From an uncultured Flammeovirgaceae bacterium (GTDB lineage: Bacteria; Bacteroidota; Bacteroidia; Cytophagales; Cyclobacteriaceae), in NCBI GenBank assembly GCA_937884755.1, contig CAKZYJ010000522.1, positions 1-56,638 of the forward strand: a DNA stretch of 56,638 bases. The letters are read 5' to 3'. Below the pieces are notes generated by a model. That model worked only from the letters and a program-made list of their open reading frames with translations. It had not been told where the DNA came from and ran no database searches. Shown here in pieces: positions 43,623 through 54,008 of the stretch. Positions within the stretch are counted from its first letter, which is position 1, and the number at the start of each line of letters is the position of its first letter. A program made the translations under genes and the position numbers.

Positions 43623-46600
43623 AATACCTAACCCTAACATTCAGCTTACTTCTTCTTTTTCAGTCGGGCCAGGCGCAGCAATCGCTGGAAGAAGTGTTTC
43701 GTAATCCACCCCCGGAAGCCCGCCCCTGGGGCTACTGGATTTGGTCACACGGTAATTTTGACTATGCCACGATGGATCGAGAGCTAGAAGCCTTTCAGGA
43801 AATGGGTTTGGGGGGAGTAGATATCTTTGATATTGGGGTGCGCGATCGGCTGGACGTTATTCCGCCCGGCACCGCTTTTATGAGTACTGAGCAGGTAGAT
43901 GGAATGGCTTATGCTCTGAACAAAGCGCAGGAGTTGGGTTTGGGCATGGGACTGATTGTCTCTAGTAGCTGGAACGCCGGGGGTAGCTGGACCAGGCCCG
44001 AAGATCAGATTAAAAACCTCGTAGTTTGGCAGGATACCCTGGAAGGGCCGGTAACGTTAGATCAATTTCCCTTTCCTAAAGTGCCCAAGGAGTTTGTAAA
44101 ACCCTACGCCACGCTAAAACTCTATCCCGAACTGGATAGTGAAGGCAAGCCACAGTACTATCAGAACGCAGCCCTGATGGCGTATCCGCTTTCTAGCGAA
44201 GGGGTAATAGCCGACACAGCCTCCCTTAAATTCTTCGATAAAGACTTACCGGAGACGGAAGCAGGAGCCTTGGAACTTCCGGAAGGCAAGTGGGTAGTGA
44301 GCCGGGCTGTTGAGACCAACTACGGGCAGAAGTTGTTCGTCCCCAGTGATAGCTCTAATGGTTATACCATCGATCACTTCAGTAAGCAGGCTACTCAGCG
44401 GCATTTCAACTACATTATTGAACGGCTGCAAGCCCGACTGGGCGATCTTTCCAAAACAGCACTTCAACGGTTCTATCTGGCTAGTTATGAGGCTACGGCC
44501 ACCATTATGTGGACTACCAGATTGCTCGAGGTCTTTCGGGAGCAGAACGGCTACCGACTGGAACCCTTCTTACCGGCTCTGACGGGAACGGTGGTAATTG
44601 ACGAAGAAACTACCGAACGTTTTCTGTACGATTACCGAAAGACTATCTCCGAGTTGTTTATCGAAGGCCATTACCGCGAGGCTCGAAGAATTTCCAATCA
44701 ATATGGACTTAAGATTGCTTCGGAGTCGGGCGGACCCGGTCCACCCTTGCATAATGTGCCAACCGAAGACCTGAAAGCCCTGGGCTCAGTAGATATTATG
44801 CGGGGTGAGTTCTGGAACCGCGAACCAATTCACCGCCACGAAAACGGGCTGGATGTTCTGCAGGTAGTAAAAAATATTGGCAGTGCGGCTCATATCTACG
44901 GCCGGAAGATCGTAGAGATGGAATCGTTCACTAGCATGCAGCACTGGCAGGAGGGGCCAATGATACTGAAAAAACTGGCCGATCAGGCTTTTTGCGAAGG
45001 CATGACGCGGGTAGTGTACCACACCATGCCCCACTCACCGCCCGAGGCTGGGGTGCCCGGCTGGAGTTATAGTGCGGGCACCCACATTCATCCTAATATG
45101 ACCTGGTGGGAGATGTCTAAACCCTTTCATCGCTACCTGACTACCGTTAGTGGGATGCTGATGCAGGGTAACTTTGTGGCCGATGCGGCTTACTACTACG
45201 GTAGCAGTATTCCCAATTTCGCCCTACCCAAGCACGTTCGTCCCGGTTTGGGCTCTGGTTACGACTATGACGATCTGAATACGGAGGTGCTACTTACAGC
45301 CGATGTACGTGACGGGCGAGTGCTGCTACCTAGTGGAATGGCGTATCCGCTGCTGGTGCTTCCCGACGATGAGCGGACGGAGTTACCTGTACTGGAAAAG
45401 ATCGCTGAACTGTTGCAGAAGGGGGCTACCGTACTCGGCCCCAAACCTACGCGGGTTTACGGGCTAACCAACTACCGTGAAGAGGAAGAAAAACTGAGCC
45501 AATTAGCAGATGAAATCTGGGGCTCGGGTAAAGGTAAAAAAGTGGATCGTAAATACGGGGAAGGCCGAATTATAAGCGGATCAGCTGCGCGGGAGGTACT
45601 GAGTGATCTGGGCATTGTGCCGGACTTTCAGTTTCAGTCGTCATCATCGGGCGAAGGGTTGGATTATATCCACCGGCGTACCGAGTCGGGCGATATATAC
45701 TTCATCCGAAATATCGATTCAGTGGCGGTGCAGGTAGAAGCGAGTTTTAGAGTAGCCGGTAAGCAACCCGAATTCTGGGACGCTACGGACTTATCTATGA
45801 AGAAAGCAGGAATCTTTCAGGAAAAGGACGGGCGTACCCACCTACCGATTACTTTGCCCGCCTGGGGATCGCTGATGGTAGTTTTTCAGGATGATCTTAT
45901 CGGTAATGACCGATATATTACTCAGGTAGTTCAGGGAGAAGAAAAGCTATTTCCCCGCACTGAAGAAATGGAACCCTATCGTCCGTTTTCAATTATTCAG
46001 GAAGAGGACAATCCCTGGGCTTTTCAGGCGGCGCAGCCCGGCAATTATCAGTTACAGTGGAGCAACGGCACTACGGAAGAGATTACGATAGACGAGTCGC
46101 ACACCATCGCCTGGGGAGGGGCCTGGGAAGTAGGCTTTCCCCTTGGATGGGGAGTGGAGCCATTGCAGACTTTTGAAGAATTGGTTTCCTGGACGGAAGC
46201 CGAGGAACCCAACCTGAAGTATTTCAGCGGAACCGCCACTTATCGTAACCAACTCGAGGTCACGGCTGAACAATTAAGTGGCGAGCAGGAGGTATGGCTG
46301 GATTTGGGTGAAGTACGGGAAGCCGCTAACGTTTACTTGAACGGCGTACAGGTCAACCGCAGTTGTTTTGCTCCTTACCGCTACGATGTAACTGATGTGC
46401 TGCGGCCCGGAAAGAACTTCCTGGTAGTAAAGGTAGCTAACACCTGGGAAAATCGTATGAAAGGAGATGTGCACGTTGCTCCTGAGGATGCTTTCACCAA
46501 TACCAACGTGGCCAGTGGCAATAGCTGGGCCGATCGCCCCTGGAAAGACAAACCTTTACAACCATCCGGTTTGTTAGGCCCGGTGCGTATCATTCTTCAA

Positions 46601-46627
46601 CCCACCGTTAACCTATCTACTCCATGA
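43619..46627 (+). CDS. GH106-like alpha-L-rhamnosidase
   Basis: 1002 residues, normal for GH106. Signal peptide to about AQAQQ. Family landmarks: PPPEARPWGYWIWSHGN at residue 30, GLGGVDIFDIGV, IVSSSWNAGGSWTRPED, then a catalytic-barrel core with KIASESGGPG and KIVEMESFTSM, SYSAGTHIHPNMTWW, and a C-terminal sugar-binding-like beta domain with VYLNGVQVNRSCFAPYRYDV and FLVVKVANTWENR. GH106 releases terminal L-rhamnose, but the family is broad, so other 6-deoxysugars are possible. Overlaps the symporter by 4 nt and the sulfatase by 4 nt. Exported, acting in the periplasm or on the surface. Confidence 0.9.
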   Translation: MKYLTLTFSLLLLFQSGQAQQSLEEVFRNPPPEARPWGYWIWSHGNFDYATMDRELEAFQEMGLGGVDIFDIGVRDRLDVIPPGTAFMSTEQVDGMAYALNKAQELGLGMGLIVSSSWNAGGSWTRPEDQIKNLVVWQDTLEGPVTLDQFPFPKVPKEFVKPYATLKLYPELDSEGKPQYYQNAALMAYPLSSEGVIADTASLKFFDKDLPETEAGALELPEGKWVVSRAVETNYGQKLFVPSDSSNGYTIDHFSKQATQRHFNYIIERLQARLGDLSKTALQRFYLASYEATATIMWTTRLLEVFREQNGYRLEPFLPALTGTVVIDEETTERFLYDYRKTISELFIEGHYREARRISNQYGLKIASESGGPGPPLHNVPTEDLKALGSVDIMRGEFWNREPIHRHENGLDVLQVVKNIGSAAHIYGRKIVEMESFTSMQHWQEGPMILKKLADQAFCEGMTRVVYHTMPHSPPEAGVPGWSYSAGTHIHPNMTWWEMSKPFHRYLTTVSGMLMQGNFVADAAYYYGSSIPNFALPKHVRPGLGSGYDYDDLNTEVLLTADVRDGRVLLPSGMAYPLLVLPDDERTELPVLEKIAELLQKGATVLGPKPTRVYGLTNYREEEEKLSQLADEIWGSGKGKKVDRKYGEGRIISGSAAREVLSDLGIVPDFQFQSSSSGEGLDYIHRRTESGDIYFIRNIDSVAVQVEASFRVAGKQPEFWDATDLSMKKAGIFQEKDGRTHLPITLPAWGSLMVVFQDDLIGNDRYITQVVQGEEKLFPRTEEMEPYRPFSIIQEEDNPWAFQAAQPGNYQLQWSNGTTEEITIDESHTIAWGGAWEVGFPLGWGVEPLQTFEELVSWTEAEEPNLKYFSGTATYRNQLEVTAEQLSGEQEVWLDLGEVREAANVYLNGVQVNRSCFAPYRYDVTDVLRPGKNFLVVKVANTWENRMKGDVHVAPEDAFTNTNVASGNSWADRPWKDKPLQPSGLLGPVRIILQPTVNLSTP

Positions 46628-48123
46628 TTAAATTCTTCACTGATTATCTACTGGTAGTGGTAGTACTGGCATATTACTTATCGGCTTGCTCCGGATCGCA
46701 GGAGCCTACTGAAACCGAGTCCTCTCCACCCAACATTCTGCTTATTTTCACCGATCAGCAGCATACGAATGCGATGAGTGCCGTAGGCAATCCTCACCTG
46801 CGTACTCCCGCTATGGAAGAGCTAGCGAGCGAAGGCGTGTTGTTTACCCAAGCGTACTGTACCTCTCCGGTCTGTGCTCCGGCCCGTAGCAGCATCATCA
46901 CCGGGCTAATGCCCCACGAAACCGGAGTAGAGTGGAACGGGCAAAGCATCAAATCCAGCATTCCGAACATCGGTCAGCTACTGAGAAAAGAGGGCTACCG
47001 TACGGTTTGGGGTGGCAAATGGCACTTGCCCGAGAGCTATCCTCAGCGTACTAAAGCCAAGAATAAAACCGTAGACGGCTTTGAGCTGCTACCATTTTGG
47101 AATCCCGATCAGGAGCGCTGGATGCTAGGTGCCGAAACCGACCCACCACTCACAAAAGCCGTAGTAGATTACCTGGACAATTACGATCAGTCGCAGCCAC
47201 TGTTTATGGCAGTGAGTTATCACAATCCTCACGATATATGCTTTTACGCCCGTAAAAACGGTTGGGTCACGGCTGAAGATTCTTTGTTGGAAATACGGTT
47301 CTACGGCTTTAAGCACAAGTTACCCGAAGTAGTTGGCCGCCACTACAACGAGTTTGATAATCTGCCGCCCCTGCCCACCAACTTTACCGTAGGCGAAAAC
47401 GAACCATCTTTTGTGCAGGATAAGCGGAAGTACCATAACGAGTACGGAGTGGAAACCATGCTGGCGAACCAGGAATTTGACGAGGCCACCTGGCAGGGTT
47501 ATCTCAATGCGTATTACCGATTAACCGAGATGGTAGACGCCGAAATCAGGCAGGTGATTGGGGCTTTGAAAGACAACGGTATGTGGGAAAATACCCTGAT
47601 CGTGTTCACCTCCGACCACGGTGATGGAGCTGCCGCTCATCAGTGGGCCGCTAAGCTAAGCTTGTACGAAGAATCCGCCAAGATACCCATGATCGTGGCC
47701 TATCCGGGGCGCACACCCACCCGAATCGATAGTACCCATTTGGTATCCCAGATTGATATTGTTCCCACCATGCTGGACTATGCCGGAATTGAAGCGGAAG
47801 CCTCTTTTACCGGCCAGAGTATGAAGACCATCATTGACTCGCCCTCAGCCGATTGGCGGAACTTTGTGGTGACCGAACTGGCCGATTTTAAACCTGACCC
47901 CTCGCGGAAGGGCCGGATGATGCGAACCCCCGTGTACAAGTACAATCTGTACAGCAACGGCGAAGAGCAACTCTATCGCCTTAGCCACGATCCGGGTGAA
48001 ATGGTCAACCTGTCGGCTTCAACTGACCTTGAAGCTGAGATAAAACAGCACCGTCAGTTACTGAGAGAGTGGGCAAGTAGCACTCAGGATACCTTCGCAC
48101 TTACTCAACTCAAGAGATACTAG
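46624..48123 (+). CDS. Secreted sulfatase (S1 family), lipoprotein
   Basis: 499 residues with lipobox LSAC (Cys22). ILLIFTDQQHTNAMSAVGNP is the first metal site, CAPARSS the activation motif (Cys84), FTSDHGDGAAAHQW the second metal site and VWGGKWHLPES the Lys/His active-site segment. Closest in style to the sulfatase groups found with rhamnosidases. Last gene of the isomerase-symporter-rhamnosidase-sulfatase operon. It converges on the AraC gene with only 4 nt between stops, so no terminator hairpin can lie in between. Presumed substrate: a sulfated deoxysugar-containing glycan. Confidence 0.92.
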   Translation: MIKFFTDYLLVVVVLAYYLSACSGSQEPTETESSPPNILLIFTDQQHTNAMSAVGNPHLRTPAMEELASEGVLFTQAYCTSPVCAPARSSIITGLMPHETGVEWNGQSIKSSIPNIGQLLRKEGYRTVWGGKWHLPESYPQRTKAKNKTVDGFELLPFWNPDQERWMLGAETDPPLTKAVVDYLDNYDQSQPLFMAVSYHNPHDICFYARKNGWVTAEDSLLEIRFYGFKHKLPEVVGRHYNEFDNLPPLPTNFTVGENEPSFVQDKRKYHNEYGVETMLANQEFDEATWQGYLNAYYRLTEMVDAEIRQVIGALKDNGMWENTLIVFTSDHGDGAAAHQWAAKLSLYEESAKIPMIVAYPGRTPTRIDSTHLVSQIDIVPTMLDYAGIEAEASFTGQSMKTIIDSPSADWRNFVVTELADFKPDPSRKGRMMRTPVYKYNLYSNGEEQLYRLSHDPGEMVNLSASTDLEAEIKQHRQLLREWASSTQDTFALTQLKRY

Positions 48124-48127
48124 GCCG

Positions 48128-49006
48128 TCAGATAGTCTGAGAATCAATCTTATTTTGGCGGTAGGCTCGGCGATACTGGCCGGGGGTACGCAACTTTAGT
48201 TGTTTGAACTGCCGGTTAAAGTTGGCTACGTTATTATAGCCGCTGGCATAGCAGATTTCAGCAATGCTCAGGCTACTCTCCCGAAGCATTTTGCTGGCAT
48301 ATCCTACTTTCACTTCCTTCACGTAGTCAAAAAAGGTGCGCTGGGTCGTTTTCTTAAAGTAGCGACAAAAAGCGGCGGGAGAAAGGTGGACCAGATCAGC
48401 CACCTCCTTCAGATTAATTGACTTGGCGAAGTTACGATTGACAAACTCGTATATCTTATTAATCCGCTGATAATTGTCGCGGTTGGCCAGGGGGGTATAG
48501 GTAGTACTGGCTAGCAGTTTTCGGTTCTGGTTAGCATTGATCTTCTCAAAGATTTCCAGTAGCAGTAGTACCCTCCTTAACTCGCGGGCATCGGCCAACC
48601 CTTTCATCTTATAGATTATTTTCGCCAGTGCATCTTCTTTGAGCAGCATACCTCGAACCGATTGCTGAAGTAGCCCATAAAAGCCAGAGAATTCAGGGAT
48701 CTGAAAGAAATCTTTTCCCAAAAAGTTTTCGGTGAAATGCACCACGATGGCTTTGGGCTTTTTTCCGTTGTAAGACTCAGCAATATGCCAGCAGTGAGGT
48801 ACCTGAGGTCCAACTAATACTACCTCATCGCCGCTAAACTCTCCCACGTGGTCACCAATAAACCGGGTGCCTTCTGCATTCAGAATAGCTACCAGTTCGT
48901 AGTCATCATGAAAATGAAGAAAAGGATCATGGTAGGGCATATACTTGACCTGCACCGAAAAGGAAGCATCCGATGGGTCGGTAAACTTTTCTGCTAATAG
49001 TTGCAC
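48128..49006 (-). CDS. AraC-family transcriptional regulator
   Basis: 292 residues, GTG start at 49006. N-terminal cupin-like sensor: YHDPFLHFHDDYELVAIL with metal-ligand-like His, VLVGPQVPHCWH. C-terminal AraC HTH pair (about 190-285): NLKEVADLVHLSPAAFCRYF, then SIAEICYASGYNNVANFNRQ and the RTPGQYRR end. It lies between the sulfatase operon and the SusC/SusD genes, read away from SusC. The 260 nt divergent region to SusC should contain the control sites. It probably senses a sugar released from the glycan and controls one or both flanking operons. Confidence 0.9.
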   Translation of the reverse strand: MQLLAEKFTDPSDASFSVQVKYMPYHDPFLHFHDDYELVAILNAEGTRFIGDHVGEFSGDEVVLVGPQVPHCWHIAESYNGKKPKAIVVHFTENFLGKDFFQIPEFSGFYGLLQQSVRGMLLKEDALAKIIYKMKGLADARELRRVLLLLEIFEKINANQNRKLLASTTYTPLANRDNYQRINKIYEFVNRNFAKSINLKEVADLVHLSPAAFCRYFKKTTQRTFFDYVKEVKVGYASKMLRESSLSIAEICYASGYNNVANFNRQFKQLKLRTPGQYRRAYRQNKIDSQTI

Positions 49007-49266
49007 GAGATAGGTAGATTAGGTTTCAGTTGTATACTTAATATATCAAAATAGTATAGATTCTCACAAATATAGTAGTAGAATATTGTTGATAATATCC
49101 ATTCATTTGTAGTAGACCCTTAAGAACTAGGGAAGAAAGCGGGTAATTTTTGCCAGGTTTGCGATAACCGCTTTCTGGCCGGAAGCAGACTTTTGCGGAT
49201 GGTGATCGGCATAATCTATCGCGGCCCCAGCTATGATCTCCAATCAACAACCTAATACTTTTTACT

Positions 49267-52200
49267 ATGAAACATTCCTACCTCCGCTGGCAAACCAGCT
49301 ATCTCGTTTTTAGCATTCTCTTATTGTTGCTTCCTGGTTTAGTACTCGCGCAAAATACCATTTCCGGTAAAGTAACCGATAGTGAAACGGGTGATGCTCT
49401 ACCGGGAGTAAACGTTTTGGTGAAGGGAACCACCACCGGGACGGTTACCAACGTAGAGGGAAGTTATTCGCTTTCGGTACCCGCAAGTGCCGAAACGTTG
49501 GTCTTTTCCTCCGTAGGCTATACTTCTACCGAAGTTCCCATCAACAACCGCAGTGTTATTGATGTAGCCATTAATTCCGATATAAAATCCCTCTCCGAGG
49601 TGGTAGTAATTGGTTACGGAACCCAGGAAAGAAGAGACCTAACAGGAGCAGTTTCTTCGGTATCTTCGGAAGAAATTACTCAACTGCCCAATGTAAATAT
49701 CGCCCAAGCCTTGCAAGGTCGTGCGCCAGGGGTAGTTGTAACGGAGAACTCCGGGAGGCCTGGTGCTGCCGCAACTGTGCAAATTAGAGGTATAGGTACC
49801 GTAGGAAATAGCAATCCGCTCTACGTTGTCGATGGACAGATACTTAATGATAGGAGTAGACCTGATGGCACCGGTGCGCTAGATGGCCCCTCTGGATTAA
49901 TTGGCCTTAACCCCAATGATATTGAATCTATGGAGGTTCTTAAAGATGCATCAGCGTCGGCTATCTACGGAGCGCGGGCGGCTAATGGAGTAGTGCTTAT
50001 TACTACCAAGCGAGGGAAAGCCGGTCAAACCAAATTAAGTTACCACGGTTACGGCGGCACCCAGTTCTTCAACGATCGGCTAGAGTTTATGAACGCCCAG
50101 GAGTTTGTGCAAGATGCCATCGACCGGGCCAATGCTGTAGGGGAACGATCCGTCTGGGAAGATGAGGGGGATCCAGCTCAGTTTGGGGAAGGAATTAGCT
50201 ATTGGGATAAACTGTGGCAAACCGGCTATATTACTGACCATACACTCTCGCTATCCGGAGGTAACGAAAACTCTCAATTTCTGGTCTCGTTAGGTTATCT
50301 GAAGAACGAGGGGGTAATGATTGGACAGAGCTTCGATCGCTACTCATTACGACTTAACAGTGACCACCAGATAAACGATTGGCTAAAGATTGGGCAAAGC
50401 TTACAGGTAAGCCGGGCTAATGAAGAAGCTATTGGTGGAACTGGAGGTTTCAACTCCGTATTCGAGGCTGGCTGGAGAATGAAGCCTACAATTACCCCGG
50501 AGCGATTTCCCGACGGTACCTGGAACGGACCGACTCGCCCAGGGGAGCCTTTTAACTTCTCGACGTTTAGCCCCAATCAGTTTGTCGATGAGTGGGATAA
50601 CCTGGAAAAGCAGTGGCAGGCGCTGGGAAATGTATATGCGGAGATACAGCTAATAGACGGCCTCAGCTTTCGAACTACCCTAAACGGTTTGTTCGGATTT
50701 AACGATCGCACCGACTGGCGGCCTCAGCTAGTTAACGCCGGTGGCGGAGGTAACGCAACTATTCTGAATCGAAACACCAATGTTACTACCAACTGGCAAC
50801 TGGATAATATCTTGACCTATTCTAAAAGTTTTGGAGCTCATAACTTATCGCTTTTAGCCGGATATACTGCTCAAGAGAATAGATTTGAGTTTTTAAATTC
50901 TGGTATTAATGATTTTTTGGATGAGTCGGTAGTAGTAATCAACGGCGGTAATCCTGAAACACTTACCGGTAGTGGAGGAATTGATGATTGGGCACTTAAC
51001 TCTATCATTGGCCGTATTACCTACGAATTTGATGACAAATATTTGTTTCAGGCCAATATCCGGGCCGATGGTTCCTCCCGCTTCGGGGAAGAGAACCGCT
51101 GGGGATACTTTCCTTCCTTCTCCGCCGGATGGCGCCTTTCCGAAGAAAGCTTCTTCTCGGTTCCTTTCATCAGCGACCTGAAACTACGGGGTAGTTGGGG
51201 GCAATTGGGTAACGATCAGATTGGCCTCTACCCTTTTGCTGCCGCGGTAAACCTTTCCCAACGCTACACCTTGGGTGAAAACCAGAACATCCTTCCGGGA
51301 GCCGCCCCCCTGCAACTAGCTAACTCGGATATTAAATGGGAGGAAACCACTCAGGTAAATGTAGGGATGGACGTTGGAATGCTGGAAAATAGTGTATTGC
51401 TGACCCTGGATTACTTTGTAAAAACTACGGACGATATGCTGCTCCAAGTGCCCATTCCGCAGTCTAGCGGATATAGCCGCGCCCCTTTTGTAAATGCGGG
51501 TAGTATCGAAAATCGGGGTTGGGAAATGGCCTTGACCTACCGCGACTATGATGGAAGCTTTACTTGGGATGCAACCCTCAACGTGTCAGCAGTGCAAAAC
51601 GAAGTAACGGCTTTAGGCCAGGGCGAACGTATTATCCGAGGAGCTAACAATGGCGATGAAATTGCCGATGTCGGTACCGAGGTGTTCGCTTTCTTTGGTT
51701 ATCAGGCCGACGGACTGTATCAGAACCAGGCGGAGATTGATGCAGTAAACGCTCTCAATCCTGAGCGGGACTACGATCCAGGCGCAGTACCGGGAGCGGT
51801 TCGCTTTAAAGATATTGATGGTGATGGGCTCATTACCGACGAAGCCCGCACCATTATTGGCTCACCGTACCCTGATTTATCTTACGGTCTAAATTTCACC
51901 GCTCGCTACGGTGGCTTCGATCTTTCACTATTCCTTCAGGGCACCGTGGGTAACGACCTGCTCATTGCCAACAATGACAATTTTGCTATTCAACCCGGCG
52001 GATTATTGCGATACAACCTTGATCGCTGGACAGCCGATGGTAGCACCAACGATCCCGTACTTTGGGGAGTCGGCGGTTTTCAGAATGCCAGTGGCGGCCG
52101 CGATGGTCGGGCCGCCGACTATATGGTGTTTGACGGGTCTTATATGCGAGTGAAGAATTTGCAGCTAGGCTACACAATACCTTCTTCAATTACGGATAGG

Positions 52201-52386
52201 ATTAATATCTCTCGCCTGCGCTTCTACGTAAGCTCTAAAAATCTAATTACGCTCTGGGATCGGCCTGAGTACAATTTTGTGAACGATCCTGAGTTAGGCC
52301 GAGAAGGCTCCGGTTTCGGTAAGTTTAATCTGACTACCACTCCGCAAACTACTACTATTTTGTTTGGTGTAAACCTGGATCTGTAA
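49267..52386 (+). CDS. SusC/RagA-family TonB-linked outer-membrane transporter
   Basis: 1039 residues. Signal peptide to about VLAQ. CarboxypepD_reg-like domain 29-115 (GKVTDSETGDALPGVNVLVK, FSSVGYTSTEV), then the SusC TonB-plug: VVIGYGTQERRDLTGAVSSV, PNVNIAQALQGRAPGVVV, NPLYVVDGQI, DIESMEVLKDASASAIYGAR and a plug-ending ANGVVLITTK. Barrel with standard SusC strands and an SNLNFTARYGGFDLSLFLQG-type region, ending TTTILFGVNLDL. Partner of the SusD gene 30 nt downstream. Imports oligosaccharides. Divergent from AraC. Confidence 0.97.
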   Translation: MKHSYLRWQTSYLVFSILLLLLPGLVLAQNTISGKVTDSETGDALPGVNVLVKGTTTGTVTNVEGSYSLSVPASAETLVFSSVGYTSTEVPINNRSVIDVAINSDIKSLSEVVVIGYGTQERRDLTGAVSSVSSEEITQLPNVNIAQALQGRAPGVVVTENSGRPGAAATVQIRGIGTVGNSNPLYVVDGQILNDRSRPDGTGALDGPSGLIGLNPNDIESMEVLKDASASAIYGARAANGVVLITTKRGKAGQTKLSYHGYGGTQFFNDRLEFMNAQEFVQDAIDRANAVGERSVWEDEGDPAQFGEGISYWDKLWQTGYITDHTLSLSGGNENSQFLVSLGYLKNEGVMIGQSFDRYSLRLNSDHQINDWLKIGQSLQVSRANEEAIGGTGGFNSVFEAGWRMKPTITPERFPDGTWNGPTRPGEPFNFSTFSPNQFVDEWDNLEKQWQALGNVYAEIQLIDGLSFRTTLNGLFGFNDRTDWRPQLVNAGGGGNATILNRNTNVTTNWQLDNILTYSKSFGAHNLSLLAGYTAQENRFEFLNSGINDFLDESVVVINGGNPETLTGSGGIDDWALNSIIGRITYEFDDKYLFQANIRADGSSRFGEENRWGYFPSFSAGWRLSEESFFSVPFISDLKLRGSWGQLGNDQIGLYPFAAAVNLSQRYTLGENQNILPGAAPLQLANSDIKWEETTQVNVGMDVGMLENSVLLTLDYFVKTTDDMLLQVPIPQSSGYSRAPFVNAGSIENRGWEMALTYRDYDGSFTWDATLNVSAVQNEVTALGQGERIIRGANNGDEIADVGTEVFAFFGYQADGLYQNQAEIDAVNALNPERDYDPGAVPGAVRFKDIDGDGLITDEARTIIGSPYPDLSYGLNFTARYGGFDLSLFLQGTVGNDLLIANNDNFAIQPGGLLRYNLDRWTADGSTNDPVLWGVGGFQNASGGRDGRAADYMVFDGSYMRVKNLQLGYTIPSSITDRINISRLRFYVSSKNLITLWDRPEYNFVNDPELGREGSGFGKFNLTTTPQTTTILFGVNLDL

Positions 52387-52416
52387 TCTCCGATGTGTAT
52401 TTAACTTTCAACAACT

Positions 52417-53871
52417 ATGAAAAAAATATTAATTATACTTCTAATCGTCCCGGTTTCGCTGATAACGTATATCTCCTGCGACAATAGCTTTCTGGAAAGA
52501 GCACCTCTGAACGAAGCCTCTGACGTCACCTTTTACCAAACCAAAAGTGATGCAGTAGCGGCTACCAATGCGATCTATGACGTGATGCAGTACGGCCGGA
52601 TGTGGAAATTTGAGATTAGCGTAATTGGTAATCGCTACAACAGCGACCTAGGCATTATCCCCCGCCCTACCCAGTTTCCTTCCGACTTTCAAGCTACTAA
52701 CGGACGTCGACTGAGTATGTGGGAAAACCTGTACATCGGAATCAACCGAGCCAATATTGCCTTGGAACGAATCCCTCCTATTGAAATGGATGAGGACTTG
52801 AAAGCTCGTCTGTTGGGCGAAGCCAAGTTTCTACGCGGGTTTTACTACTTTACACTGGCCACATTCTTCGAAGATGTACCGATCCGGCTCGAGCCCACCA
52901 GTCTGGAAAACCTGGAGATGGCCAAGTCACCCAAATCGGAAGTGCTCGACCGGGTACGGCAAGACCTAGGAGAAGCAGCCCAGGTACTACCCGAACGTTC
53001 GGCACAGGACCCGGCCGATTTGGGGCGAGCTACCAAGGGAGCGGCTAACGCAATGCTGGGCAAAGTAGAACTGTACCAGGATAACTTTGCTGAGGCCGCC
53101 CAACTCTTCGAGACGGTAATCTCGTCTGGAGAGTACATGCTGGATGAGGAATACGCGCCCCAATTTTTAGCCGGGGGTGACAATACTCCTGAGTCGATTT
53201 TTGAGGTACAGCACGCCGTAGGTGGTGGGGGCTGGAACGACTCTAATGAAGGTAGCTGGATGAGCGGGTGGAACGCCAGTACGCAGCCCGATGCTGTTAA
53301 CTTTGGCTTTGGTGGTACGTTTCAGCCCAATGAAGAATTTGTTAATGCTTTTGAGGAGGGAGACCTACGCGAGGAGTTTATCATTGTAGAAGATGGTGAA
53401 GATTTCTTCGGCGTACCCTACGATGCCAGCCGCGGAGCTACTCCTTTCGGCCTACGCAAGTACGTATTCCAAAAACAATTAGAACAGCAAGCCGCCGACT
53501 CAGAGATTAACTTTCATATTATTCGCTACGCGGATGTACTGCTGATGTACGCTGAAGCCCTCAACCGGGTAAACAGCGGGCCTACTGCTGAGGCCTACCA
53601 GTCAATAAATGCTGTACGAAACCGGGCCGGTCTGGCTGATTTACCCGCTGGACTGTCGGAACAAGAGTTTTTTGACGATATTGTTCAGGAGCGACGGATA
53701 GAACTGTTTCTGGAAGCTCACCGAACCTGGGATTTAATCCGCTGGGGGTTGGCTCCTGAAGTACTCGGTCTTACCAACGGCTTTGTAGCTAATCGCCATG
53801 AGCGCCTGCCCGTGCCGCAGACCGAATTGGATACCAATCCGCTGATGGAGCAGCATCCGGCTTATCAATAA
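52417..53871 (+). CDS. SusD/RagB-family nutrient-binding lipoprotein
   Basis: 484 residues with lipobox ISC near residue 21 (VSLITYISCDNSFLERAP). SusD landmarks: YQTKSDAVAATNAIYDVMQ, GEAKFLRGFYYFTLATFFED with the RG-YF core, and RRIELFLEAHRTWDLIRWG near the C-terminus, ending with the usual LPVPQTELDTNP-type block. It binds glycan fragments at the outer surface and closes over SusC. A strong hairpin follows 19 nt after the stop. The bound glycan cannot be told from the sequence. Confidence 0.96.
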   Translation: MKKILIILLIVPVSLITYISCDNSFLERAPLNEASDVTFYQTKSDAVAATNAIYDVMQYGRMWKFEISVIGNRYNSDLGIIPRPTQFPSDFQATNGRRLSMWENLYIGINRANIALERIPPIEMDEDLKARLLGEAKFLRGFYYFTLATFFEDVPIRLEPTSLENLEMAKSPKSEVLDRVRQDLGEAAQVLPERSAQDPADLGRATKGAANAMLGKVELYQDNFAEAAQLFETVISSGEYMLDEEYAPQFLAGGDNTPESIFEVQHAVGGGGWNDSNEGSWMSGWNASTQPDAVNFGFGGTFQPNEEFVNAFEEGDLREEFIIVEDGEDFFGVPYDASRGATPFGLRKYVFQKQLEQQAADSEINFHIIRYADVLLMYAEALNRVNSGPTAEAYQSINAVRNRAGLADLPAGLSEQEFFDDIVQERRIELFLEAHRTWDLIRWGLAPEVLGLTNGFVANRHERLPVPQTELDTNPLMEQHPAYQ

Positions 53872-53889
53872 AGTAATAAGCACCAACTA

Positions 53890-53924
53890 CAAAAAGCATT
53901 GTATCTCAAGTACAGTGCTTTTTG
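53890..53924 (+). terminator. Strong hairpin after SusD
   Basis: CAAAAAGCATTGTA, seven-base loop, TACAGTGCTTTTTG: 14 pairs with one G-T. On the plus strand it is followed by TGCTT, and its own 3' arm carries five T. Likely the end of the SusC/SusD transcript. Confidence 0.75.
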
Positions 53925-54008
53925 TGCTTAGCACTGAATAGGATTGTTTCAGGCTGCCGTCGTTTTATTAATTGCTTATCTTATCGAAGATCGTTAGCTT
54001 CCGGGAAG

